Source of the DNA: Arctopsyche grandis
Lineage: Eukaryota; Arthropoda; Insecta; Trichoptera; Hydropsychidae
NCBI RefSeq assembly: GCF_051622035.1
Contig: NC_135366.1
Coordinates: 2,759,001 to 2,823,000, forward strand
Direction of reading: 5' to 3'
DNA: 64,000 bases
Shown piece by piece: positions 1 to 10,200 of this stretch. The first letter of the stretch is position 1, and each line of letters begins with the position of its first letter. The notes below the pieces were generated by a model. The model saw only the letters and a list, made by a program, of their open reading frames with translations, searched no databases and was not told the origin of the DNA. The translations under genes and the position numbers were made by a program.

Positions 1-214
1 ATCGAAGAAGTATGGATGTTCTAATACGACAACAATCAATAAATTAATATTAAATTGAAGATATATCTACAGATATATGAGATTTAATAAATTTGCACAA
101 TATATAAACAAAATTTCTTCAGTTGAGCTGATATGTAAGTTCGCATTCTGTCACAAATTATGATAAAATATAATTGTTAGTGTATTCTCAATTATCCAGA
201 CTAATACTGGGGAG

Positions 215-860
215 TGCGGATAATCCGAGCTATCAATTTTTGATATCGTTTTTATTGTTTGAGTGATACAATATCCGCATCACTCATGCATTGAAAACCC
301 GGATCATTTGAATCGCTATCAAACCACTCTTCAATGTTTTCCCTTTCAACATTTATTTTCAAAGCATTTTAAAATTTACATTAATCTGTATATGTAAGAT
401 AAATATACATACGTACACATGTACCACTTGCCTTGATCTCTTCACAATCCGATGAATCTACTTCCACATAATGATCTGGCCATTGTTATTGGTTTTACTT
501 TCAACCTATGTACATAGATTTTGCTATTAAGTGAACAGCATTTAATATATTCATTTTTTCCAAACAATTGTCATCGTCATCATCTTCCTCGGCAAGAGTT
601 TTGAGAAGACCAGTACGGTAAAGCCGTTTCATTGACGATATGACACTTATCATAAGATCGTCGTTTGTTTTAAATATACATATTATACTTTCATTCGGAT
701 GAGAAGAAGCATTATCTATTAACAATATTGCTTTTTGTGCAACTGTTTACGTTTTAAAACATCTCTCACTTCAAGAACACAGTCTGTAATCAATCTTCGA
801 AGATCTCTCTATCCCTCTAGCTCCTTTTTGATTATAATAATCAACAGGAAGTCCCCTTAA
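215..860 (-). pseudogene. pogo/Tigger-type (DDE_1) transposase remnant
   Basis: Read on the minus strand, 860 to about 500 encodes LPVDYYNQKGA, a gap with stops, then AILLIDNASSHPNE and SSMKRLYRTGLL. This is the order of the DDE_1 transposase core (second catalytic Asp in LLIDNASSHP). Further on, WPDHYVEVDSSDCEE (about 490-435) and EEWFDSDSNDPGFQCMSD (about 335-270) match the acidic tail of Tigger/jerky-like proteins. Stops and frameshifts occur, and the segment that normally separates the DNAxSHP motif from the GVISSFKRLY-like motif is shortened, so this copy is dead. It lies in intron 1 of the formin-like gene. Family call is from remembered motif order; no alignment was run. Confidence 0.75.
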
Positions 861-2369
861 TTGATCTACATAGGTTCCCGATTAATTTCCACAATACATG
901 TAATACGCTTTTTAGAAGATTTGTGTCTGGGAGTGGACTTTTATTTTGACGAAATGAGCGTTTTCTTTCGACGAAATAACCTGGATAATCGAGATTATAC
1001 TGTATATGTATTGTTGTACAGGAATCTGGGGGAAATTTTACCTACGTATTTATATGTAGTTGTTATTGTACACAATCGTACTTCTTAAACAGTTTCCATT
1101 CTATCAAATTAAACTAAGATGAACTTCATGAAATGATTGTTTAATCAATAACATATTTGGTGTTTCCAGGAACATTATCGTAGCGAGTGAGCGATATGTA
1201 TTAAAATGAAGAAATTAGCTAATATTTCATGACTCATATTTGCAGCTAGATCGATTTTGCTTTTCATTTGACGTAGTTTTACATAATAAATCTGGCTTAT
1301 GTATATGTTATGTAGTGAAAGCATATTTCAAGTGAAAATATATTTTCAGCAGTGAAATTGTATCAAACAATGAATTTACAACGTTTATCAATTTAACCTT
1401 AACAACCCAATCTTAAATGAATAGGGCCAACCCTTACTTAGCCTAACCTATCCCAACCCTAACAATCTAATCTTAAATGAATAAAACCAACTCTGAAAAT
1501 GTAATTTTTTTTTTTTTATAATTTTATTTTCTGCTTTTTGTAATTATCTTACTTTATTGTTATTTTTATTTCTTGCTTCTTAATGTTTAAATTTTTCTTT
1601 TTTCTTTCACCTATTTGGGAAAATTCTATATTGGTTTTTTTTTATATTATAATTATTATTTTTTGTTAACAATTTTGTAAATTTGAAAAAAAGAAACTAC
1701 ATTTTCCTATTAAATAAATAAGTAACTGAAACTGAAACGTCACTGAAAACATATTTTCACTGTGACATATTTAAAACTTTAATCAAACGTTTTAAATATA
1801 TGCTATTATATTATTAAACCCAAAAGTTTATTTATTGAAAAATATATCCATAAATTTGTGATTTAGTTCCATCAGACAAAAGCATGTTTAATTGCGCAAT
1901 GGTATAAAAGTTTCAGCCAAAATAAAATTACATAGCATCACCATAATAAAAAATCCGTTCGCTGAAACAAAACAAACAAAAACAAGTTAACGCGAAAATA
2001 AGTGTGCACAATTGAGGCGAAGACCAAACGATGTGTTTTTTTTTCCTCCAAACAATTAAAGAGTCTATGGAGAATTTCACAATCGTTCTTTCCACTTTCA
2101 AGGACCATCACTGCGAGTTGGAAACATTCGTTTTTTTTTCGGCGAAATTGCGCAAAACGAAAAGAGAGCGAGAGTGTATGATGCTGCATCCTCGCATCTC
2201 AGATACAATGGGGCGATACGAGAACAGGATATGAGACAGGATATGGCAGTCGATGCAAGTTGGTACGACTGAATGCGAAGTCTGATTCATCATCACATCA
2301 CATCACACATGCGAGTGACAGGAGGGGGGGCGTGGCACGTGTCAAAAGTGGGGTTGCGGGAAAACTGAC
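861..2369. other. AT-rich intronic sequence (formin-like gene intron 1)
   Basis: No coding exon is recognisable here on either strand. The stretch at 1500-1730 is T-rich and ends in AAATAAATAAG, as LINE 3' tails do, but no ORF is attached. The 1960-2290 part is ordinary intron next to the exon donor at 2369. Confidence 0.5.
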
Positions 2370-2585
2370 CAGGACTTTGAGGAATCGCTTGTCGAGCTCG
2401 GCCGGCTCGGGCATGGGTTGCTTGGGCCTGGTGGGCTGCTGGCGCTGCAGAGGGAGCGGCTGGTGCGAGTGTTGTTGGTTGTGGTTGTGGTTGTGGTGGT
2501 GCTGATGATGCTGCGGCCGAGCCATGCCGAGAGGGACGATGTCGAGCGCAGGCGGCGGGTGGCCGCGCGAGCCGCGCGCTCCCAT
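2370..2585 (-). CDS. Frl: Formin-like protein (FMNL/Frl), first coding exon (partial gene)
   Basis: The exon runs from ATG 2585-2583 to CTG|GTCAGT, a usable 5' splice donor in phase 0, and encodes 72 residues. It begins MGARGS, which fits the N-myristoylation pattern MGxxxS typical of FMNL formins. A low-complexity His/Gln/Pro stretch follows, then KQPMPEPAELDKRFLKVL, the conserved opening of FMNL proteins just before their GTPase-binding/FH3 region. FMNL formins nucleate and elongate actin filaments at the membrane downstream of Rho-family GTPases. The GBD, FH3, FH1 and FH2 exons must lie left of position 1, because I see none between 1 and 2369. A second ATG downstream (MARPQHH) is possible, but the myristoylation match favours the first. 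Identity rests on the C-terminal 18 residues of this exon plus the start. Confidence 0.8.
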
Positions 2586-2760
2586 CTTGACAGCGCGCTC
2601 TCACTCAGCGCACTGCTCGCAGCCCACTGCCCACTGCCCACTGACATCACACAACAGGTCTCATCACACTGACGTACGATAACACGCGCTTTCCCGCCCA
2701 TGCTCACTGCACTCTTTCGTTCGGTTCACAAAGCAAGCCACTAAAATCTCTATAGCGGAA
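2586..2760 (-). promoter_or_regulatory. GC-rich 5' region of the formin-like gene
   Basis: GC content and CpG density jump at about 2330-2720 relative to the AT-rich surroundings. The sequence just upstream of the start codon has short tandem GCCCACT/CACTGCC units. This fits a 5' UTR/promoter. No TATA box is convincing, so the start site is not placed. Confidence 0.4.
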
Positions 2761-2815
2761 CGTCTGGCAGCCGAAAAGTCCACCGTACTAACGATAACTA
2801 GATATAAGCTAGATA
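2717..2815 (+). repeat. Fragment of a MITE (GGTTCGGTGATTATT family)
   Basis: It shares CACTAAAATCTC, GGAACRTCTGGCA and ACTAACGA blocks, in the same order, with better preserved copies at 12526-12730 and 33889-34065. Only the left half is present. Confidence 0.6.
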
Positions 2816-2845
2816 AGAATCTTTTTTTGTCCGTGTTCTTTTCCG

Positions 2846-3049
2846 GAGCAGGATGCAGATCATATTCTGTGGTCCTGTCCTGGGATGGAGGCTGAGAGGA
2901 GGGTTCTGCTGGACAGCGTCAGGGGTTCTCTCATTGGCCCCCTACATCATGGGGATCTAATAATGAGTAAAGCATCGTTTAGAGCTTTCGAAAAGTTCGC
3001 GGAATGCTTTGGGAAGCTGTGTTCCCCTGGATGCTACTACTCCACTTAA
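2846..3049 (+). pseudogene. 5'-truncated R1/jockey-like LINE, reverse transcriptase C-terminal end
   Basis: An open frame reads EQDADHILWSCPGMEAERRV and continues to CFGKLCSPGCYYST with a stop at 3047-3049. The H..W.CP spacing after an acidic stretch is the C-terminal zinc-knuckle-like motif found after the reverse transcriptase in R1/jockey-clade LINEs. The 5' part is missing, as is usual for LINE insertions. A GT microsatellite begins shortly downstream. Confidence 0.6.
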
Positions 3050-3160
3050 TTGCAAAAGCATTTATGTATTGATTTTTTTTTAATATTATATTCTGTGAAT
3101 GTGTGTGTGTGTGTGAGTGTGCGTTTGCTGTTTAGGTGAGTGTATGTATTTGTGGTTTAT

Positions 3161-3166
3161 GTGTGT

Positions 3167-3237
<71 letters not shown>

Positions 3238-3240
3238 TGT
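3161..3240 (+). repeat. (GT)n microsatellite
   Basis: About 80 bp of nearly pure GT dinucleotide with two A interruptions; the flanks are also GT-rich. Confidence 0.95.
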
Positions 3241-3483
3241 GCGTGCGTGCTTATGCACGCATAATTATGCGTACATGTATGTTTACTTGAGGCACGGCAC
3301 ATTTCAGGTTTTGTTTCCTAACGCATGCGCGCTTTATGTGTTCATGCGTTGTTGTTAATTTTGTACTTGGTTATGTACAGTGTGGTTTTTTTATTAGAAC
3401 AGTGATGTGCGGTTGTTCTTGTGCGATATTCATGAACAACCGTCTCGTTCTCCGACGAAAGGGTCTCTTGGACTGTATTCGTC

Positions 3484-3501
3484 GGGGGGGGGGGGGGGGG
3501 G
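3484..3501 (+). repeat. Poly-G run
   Basis: Eighteen consecutive G between GTC and TGG. It is a homopolymer where assembly length errors are likely. Confidence 0.9.
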
Positions 3502-3562
3502 TGGCCTCATGTTGAGGGCTTTAAGGGTCAAATTCCGTGACCTTTAAAGCGGGCTTATAGAT

Positions 3563-3870
3563 AAGAATCTATTACCCAAATATTTTAATAATCATATAGT
3601 TAGGAATAGAGATATACATAATTATAAAACGAGAAATAGGAATAAATTAATTATAGGTAGAGTTAAGAAAGCTAAAACTGCAGAAGGTGTTTTTCACAGA
3701 GGTGTTCAAATGTATAATGCCCTTCCTAAAGGCATTAGAGGTTCTAATAACATTGCTGCTTTCTTGAAGAGTGTTAATGGATACCTTTGTGGAAGATGAT
3801 TTATAATTTTTTGTTGTTATTTTGTATTGTATGTATAAGCAGTTTGCTATTTGAATAAAAAAATAAATAA
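3563..3870 (+). pseudogene. LINE 3' end (C-terminal ORF2 fragment plus tail)
   Basis: A frame from 3563 to the stop at 3797-3799 encodes LPKYFNNHIVRNRDIHNYKT, then GVFHRGVQMYNALPKGIRG and AAFLKSVNGYLCGR. The HNYKTRN ... YNALPKxI ... FLKxxxxYL pattern is typical of the very C-terminus of CR1/L2-like LINE proteins. An A-rich AATAAAAAAATAAATAA tail follows at about 3855-3870. It is truncated at the 5' end. Confidence 0.65.
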
Positions 3871-4038
3871 CTATCATACCAACGAGAACTCGAGTGCCAA
3901 ATATTCCGTATTCGCGATTTTCGTGGCAAAAATTGTCTTTTGGGCGAGTGCAATGTGCGTAATAATCCAATTACCCTTTCATTCATTGGCGCCGTCCACA
4001 CACACGATATCTACTAACGATATTTCTATATCCAGTTC

Positions 4039-4434
4039 CAGTGGCGGCTCGTCCATATGGGCTGCGGGGCTGCAGCCTTCCTGTACAGTACAAATTCATG
4101 CTATTTTTGTCGTCGGCATTGGCTGCGGGGCTGCAGCCTCCTAGTATAGTATATATTGTGGCGGCTCGCTATACGACATGGTCGAGTTTGGTCACCTTCC
4201 TGCGAGTGGGGACCAACTCGGCTGGGTTCGGAGAGCGGCTACTCACTCTGCCTTCAGCTGTCATAAATAAAACACGTGCATTAACATGCCAGTCGTCTCA
4301 TTCGTTCATCCCCCATAATATGCATATTTTTGTTTTCTTCTGATCACCGGTATGGTCAACGAGCTACTACGGCCTGATCAATGTCTGCAGCCCCCCCATT
4401 ATGAATTCTCACGAGCCGCTACTGTCCAGTTCCC
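4039..4434. mobile_element. hAT-type MITE (CAGTGGCGGCTCGT ends)
   Basis: Ends are CAGTGGCGGCTCGT and its near-perfect inverted partner ACGAGCCGCTACTG. The 8-bp duplication TCCAGTTC occupies 4031-4038 and 4435-4442. The other copy of the host repeat at 11310 has a single TCCAGTTC at the same place, so this is a clean filled/empty site pair. 8-bp duplications and CAGTG ends are hAT hallmarks. The ends match those of the transposase-bearing element starting at 62917. Confidence 0.85.
4158..4325 (+). repeat. LTR-like ~165 bp repeat nested in the hAT MITE
   Basis: It shares order and sequence with 11507-11665: CGGCTCGCTATAYGACATGG at the left, a polyadenylation-like AATAAAA, then CATGCCAGTCGTCTCATTCG near the right end. 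The layout resembles a short LTR, but no internal region or clear duplication was found. Confidence 0.45.
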
Positions 4435-4554
4435 ATATTGCAACCTATGGTTGCTATTTAGGAACTGAATATGGAAATATCGGTAGTAGATATCGTGTGT
4501 GTGGACGGCGCCATTCATTTGTATCAATTGTTCTTCGACGACTTGGGTTTTGAC

Positions 4555-5196
4555 CGTTGATATTTCAACGGGTGGTTTTAGAAAAATATTGATACGTGCA
4601 TTAATACAACGTTAGATGTGTAATAATAATAGCAAACAATAAAAAATTTCGTCGTAGTCGTAATCGAAACTAAGATCGGAAACGAAGTCACAATCAAAAT
4701 CGCAACCAAAGACACAAGCAAAGTCACAACCAAAGTCACAACCAAAGTCACAACCAAAGTCGTAATTGGAATTGAAATAAGAATCTGGAACCGGATTTGA
4801 AATAGAAATCCGGAACCGGAGCTGAAATAGGAATCCAAAACTATAACTGAAAAAGGAATTGGGAATTGGAACTGAAATAGAAATCGGGAATCAGAACCGA
4901 AATAGGAATCCAGGACCGGAACCAAAACTAAAACCAGAACCGGAATTGAAATCGAAGTAATAATTCTTGATGATTTTAAGTTTTGTTTTTTTTTTTAAAT
5001 CTCCACACTTGTAGATGCACTCCCACATACAACATTCATACCAGTGGCGTGCGGTGAAACAAGCTGTTCCCCTTGTATCCTGCTCGCGCACATATAAGTA
5101 AGGCTGTGTGACAAAAACAGAGAATTTCACGGCACGCCACTGATACATACATACATCCCGTCAGTTTTTATATACATATACATTATATTATACTAG
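4555..5196 (-). mobile_element. Helitron-like element(s) with degenerate minisatellite
   Basis: At 5193-5196 the minus strand ends GGGCACAACACTAG followed by host T, the CTAG|T terminus of Helitrons. A related hairpin remnant sits at 4555-4580. Between about 4640 and 4950 is a degenerate tandem array of AACCGGAACTGAAATAGGAA-like units. The same combination recurs at 48148-48715. The exact 5' end is not seen. Confidence 0.55.
5042..5142. mobile_element. Short hAT MITE (CAGTGGCGTGCGGTG ends)
   Basis: It starts CAGTGGCGTGCGGTGAAA and ends with the inverse TTTCACGGCACGCCACTG-like sequence. Flanks ATTCATAC (5034-5041) and ATACATAC (5143-5150) match at 7 of 8 bases. Related copies lie at 15307-15473, 17249-17417 and 39420-39590. 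Confidence 0.75.
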
Positions 5197-7212
5197 TGTT
5201 GTGCCCGTCGATTTCAACACAAATTAAAATAAAGTTATATGTTACATATAAATATAATGTAAGGTGATTTATAGGCGCGCGCGCACGTAATATAAATCAT
5301 AGTAAAAAGTGCGCGCATTACACGCTCATCAATCCAACCCGTTAGAAATGATGAATGAATGAGTTTGTGTGTGTGTGTCATCCATCGCTTGGCCTGACGT
5401 CGTACATGAAATTCGCCCAAGGCTTAGTTCGCATAATTTACCACGTTATGTAACGTCAATTGAAGGCAAAATACTGTATTAATATGGGTGAGTATTGAAC
5501 AGGAATACTATCGTTTGTATGAAAGTTCTTATTTTGAAATTTTAAAATGAACAAGTGCACACTGGCCAACAACTGAAGAAAATGAATTTTAATAACAGTT
5601 CATTGATCGATCGATTAAAATAATAAAATAGTCAAAGGTAACGTTACAAATTTATACCGATTAAAAATATTTTATATGAGTACACAAGTATATGTATACA
5701 AGTTTGTTGATATCAAATAAGTCATTGGCACGAATGGGTATTTACAAATGTAATAAAAATGAATCATGTTACAAAATTTTCAAGTGTTTTTTCCAAGAAT
5801 TTTCAGCATGATACAGTCATCCCTGTTTACTTGATTGATTTAACTCAATTTCACAGCAACTGCTTCAGAACGAGGTTTACAGACTTTGTTTTGAATGTAC
5901 AGTGTACAATGTACAGTCACCACGAAATAATCCATACAGTTTATTGAGCATAAATAATTGAAATACTCCTTCCTCTTCATATTTTAGGCCGTTTTTAAGG
6001 TGTACTTTAACTGGGATTACATTAAAATATAATAATAAAATACAAATTCATTTTTATTTCGTTTTATTGTTTGTAATGTGACAAATTAAAGCATATCTAT
6101 GGTTAATGTATGATAAAATCATAATTGAGAAATATTAGTATTTATTCGAATGCATAGATAAAATTAGTCACTTTTTCTGTACGTGTATGTTTAACGATAC
6201 ATATTTTCTTTCTTTTCATAGATGATACAAAAATATCAAAGGTATTAAGTCAGTACGCTTGTCCGCGGACAAATCTTATAAATAAACAATAAAGTATAAT
6301 GGCAATTTAGTCATCATTATATACAATAAAAATTAATAACATTACTGTATGTATCGTACGATGAAATCATATTAATTTTTAAAAATTTCATATATCATCA
6401 TTCGTACGACGTTTTTTTTTCATTTTTGGCACGACATTTTTTTTGTTCTCTATAATATTGTATGAATACTCTCATATCAAACATAAAAGCAAAAAAAAAG
6501 GTTAATCTATTATAGTATATGTATTATATTATATGTAAGAGATAATTTCGATAAAGAGTTGGATATGCAATTCTACATATGCATATTATAAAAGTAGCGC
6601 AGTTCAAAAATCAAAAAGAAAAGATGATAATAATAACAATCACAACACAAACTGGTTAGAAAAATCTCAATACGTTCTCGTAACAAGGTATACATGTAAT
6701 ATAATAATATAATAACACTTTTATTTCAATAATTAGGTATATGAAATAATTCTCACAGCACTCAATATTTATAAAAAAAAAAAATGTAAATGAAAATATT
6801 ACTAGATTAATTGCAATTAAACATATTTATTGCTCATTTCCAATGGACGTCTAATTGAAAAATAAATCAGTACCTGTTGAAACAGTTTTTTTAAACTTCA
6901 GTGAGGACTAGTCAATTAATATTAATAAAATAAATTAATTTAAATGCCTAGATATATATCATGAATATTATATATATACAAATGAATTCTAGATGTTTTG
7001 TTAAGTCATTTTGAAGATGGATTCGTTTTATATTTCTTTGACAAAATTAGAAAAAAGTAATAGTATAAACAATATATAATTAAAGTATAATAAATACGTA
7101 CTGATATTGAAAAATCCGTTCATGGGATACGATCAGTATAGTACCACTTCCAATGTCAAGGGGTTAACACAATACAAAACAGTAAGTAAACATACATATC
7201 TCGTGGTTTAAA
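5197..7212. other. AT-rich region downstream of the MIF4G gene
   Basis: No ORF here has protein-like composition. The right part (roughly 6.5-7.2 kb) probably holds the 3' UTR of the minus-strand gene ending at 7213. No element ends are clear. Confidence 0.4.
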
Positions 7213-10200
7213 TTACTTAGTCGTTGGATAATAGTACAAGACAGCGCCTCCTGGCAATTGCCAATGCGAAGCATGAAGTTCGATGAGCTGAAGCAACGTC
7301 TTGGTGATAGAAGGAGCAGCTGCAGTATTTAGGAAAGCATCTCTGACAGCCGCTAGCAAATTTTCCAAATCCCCCGGTAACTGTGTCTCTAGATCTCTAC
7401 CAATGTAGGTGAGAACGAAGAACAAGTTTTCCGTCTAAAATCCCAAAGAAAAAATAAATAAATAAAAGAATTATCTATCAATACTGCAAATTATTCAGTA
7501 GTTATTATTGTCTTACATCAGAGGCAGATGGTATCGGAGCTCTTATACACTCTTCACAACATTTGCAAATGAGCGTAAGCAGAGCACGTGCTGGAGGAGT
7601 TACGCTGGATCCCGTAGCCTGAGTGGCAGACTGCGGGCATCGACGACGTAACTGACAAAATAGTTCCAGAAGAAGTGAGATGAAAGCCATCAATCTCGGC
7701 CGACCGCCTCCCATCATGATATTCAGAAGCTGAAGCATTTCATAGATATTTATATAGTAAATGTGAATAAAGGTACTTTGATATCATTGCTTATTTACAC
7801 TATGGCAACTACCTTGTCTCTGTCTTGATACCACTGCTGACAAGTATTCAGCAACGATTCTAAAAACGTTTGATTCTTCTCCTTTTCTATGATCATGACA
7901 CAGTGACGGGCAGCCGGTAGAGCGTACCGAGGACTTTCGATGGCCCTTCGCATAACGTGGCCCACCAATTCCATGAGGGTTCTCGCACACAGTTGATTCG
8001 GATCTGAATTGGAATACACATATTATATAAATGATAATGGGAAAACTAATAATAATTAGACTATATAAATTTAGTGAAAACCACTATTTTTTTTATTTTA
8101 CACACTTTCTTCCAGAAGCATTTTAGCAAATACTACTTTATAATGAATATCAGCATGGCTCGGTGGATGCGTTAGTACTAGAGCACCGAAAGGTCGCCGG
8201 GTTCGATCCCGTGAGCTGACCTCGATTGAAAATAATTTATTCTGAGTATAATCTTAATGCTGCTGGTCAGACTTGGATATTTGTGATTCCAAGTTGATCG
8301 TTTCCTATCAGAGTTTGCCAATTTATCTGATTTCATTGTTGAAGCGATTCCTCCATCAAATTGGCAATAACCATCCTACCCTCTATAGTCTATGTCACCA
8401 CTATTTGAATGATTGAATGATTTCAAAAATTTATTATCTATATCATACATAGATGTCTCGCTAATCCTTATATTTGTATAATGCTTATACAATGTCTGTA
8501 TTCTAATATATTGTATTTGTATTATATTTATAAGAGTATTTTGTAATGTCACTGTGGCAAAAATTTGTAAAAATAAAATATCATCCATTCAAATTGCTAA
8601 ACTATAATACTAAACAAGCCATGAATAGTTATCCGATTTTGAAATTACACATACTTTCCACGACTTGCAATGTTTAGAGGTATAAAAATGAAATAAATCA
8701 TATATAAATATATTAATATACATCACCTTTGACAGCCTTGTCAAGATTTTCCTGAATCTCAGCTGGGAAAGCTCCCAAGTCCATCGATTCGGCGGTGAGA
8801 CCGAGAGCGGCCATTCCACTAGCCAACGTGTCCGTCGTAGTCAAACTTTTCGACCTCTTCAATCCAGTAACGAAGGGCTGCTGAAGACGAGGACCCTGCT
8901 TTGCCTTTTCGCCGTTAAAAATCTGGCCGTTAACGGCAGGATACTTTTTTTTTTCAAAGGAAACTGCAGACCCATTGTTCGTCTGCTGCGGCGACAACTT
9001 AAAATGAACTCTCGGGGCACTCTATAAAACACAAGATAAGAAAAATATGGATTCAATAAAACATTTATGCTATAATAAACATATAGACCACAAAAAATAG
9101 AAGCATTTGCGGTATTAAAAACTATTGTTATAAAAATTATTCATACAATTCTTATGCTAAAAATTAAAAGAATATATATGTATGTAGATACATATGCATA
9201 TTATGTATACTGACCATTTAATGAAATATATACTAACCGAATTCATATGAAAGATAACAGAATTATGATACTTAGGTATCTGCCGGGTTAAACAAAGCAT
9301 CTGGTACAAAATTTAAAAAAAATCAAATAGTAATGAAAAAGGTATACTCATTTTTTCTAATAATATAAGGCAACTATTTTTTCCAAACTCAAAATCAGGA
9401 CAATTTTTTATATATACATACTTCAATTATTTTAAACGAAGATTAAAGAATCATCGACGAATCATTTATGAAAAAATGAATTCATTTCCTTGAATACTCT
9501 TGAATAAAATTCTACACAAGACTCTTGGTTAAAATTAAACTAAGTGATTACCAAACATTTTAAGGTTTCAATATTCAGTTCCATTTTATCACTGGACTAT
9601 ATATTGATCATTAAATTAAAAAAATCCTTCGGCTGGTGCATTTGTTCCTTAAAATGAAAACAGCATTTTACTAATTTGCCAAAATTTTTGTAGGAGACAT
9701 AATTTTCGCCGAAGAATTTGTATATTTATCCATCTATTAGATTAAAAAATAATATTACATAAAAAATTGTACCAGTTTTATCTCACGACTTACCAAGAGA
9801 GATACCCAAAAAGCTAGTACTGTCTTATAGTAAATAAATGGTCACCTTATAGTAATAAAGAAAAGCTACCACTGCTAGACAAAGTACAGTTATTAACACT
9901 TGAAATAAAACCATTGCCATTAATTAGTACTGAACAAGAACAATAATGTTATAAGTTCTTATTTTTTAATTTGAAAATTTGTATTATACATCGGCTAATA
10001 TCTGAAATGTTTCCTCCAATCATAAATAACTCTTAATTTTTATTGTATATATTATATTTATATATTGATCAAACACACACTCTTCAATGTGAGCAAAATA
10101 CGAAATGTAATATACTAACATGTAATATATTGCCGCTGGAGGCCGAAGTTAAGAGAGGAGGCATTACAGGATGCTGTTGCATAGTTCTATAGAGTGAAGG

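Larger units (their letters stand above)
3988..4512. mobile_element. GGCGCC-ended palindromic MITE, interrupted by a hAT MITE
   Basis: Inverted ends start GGCGCCGTCCACACACACGA and close with the reverse complement. ATTCATT is present on both sides (3981-3987 and 4513-4519). The uninterrupted version of the same element is at 11310-11437. Here it carries the insertion at 4039-4434. Confidence 0.8.

Noticed and set aside
1380..1500. CCTAA/CCAACCCTAAC-like stretch resembling insect telomeric (TTAGG)n
   Set aside because: Only scattered CCTAACC/CCCTAAC units, irregular spacing and two near-identical 60-bp halves; this is a diverged duplication, not a telomere array.
2293..2707. Alternative frames of 84-121 codons over the formin-like exon
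   Set aside because: Shadow frames of the GC-rich exon; only the MGARGS frame ends in conserved FMNL sequence at a splice donor.
8150..8225. Possible functional tRNA gene (A and B boxes)
   Set aside because: No acceptor-stem pairing, and the sequence continues into a SINE body repeated elsewhere in the window; the same applies at 27815 and 50836.
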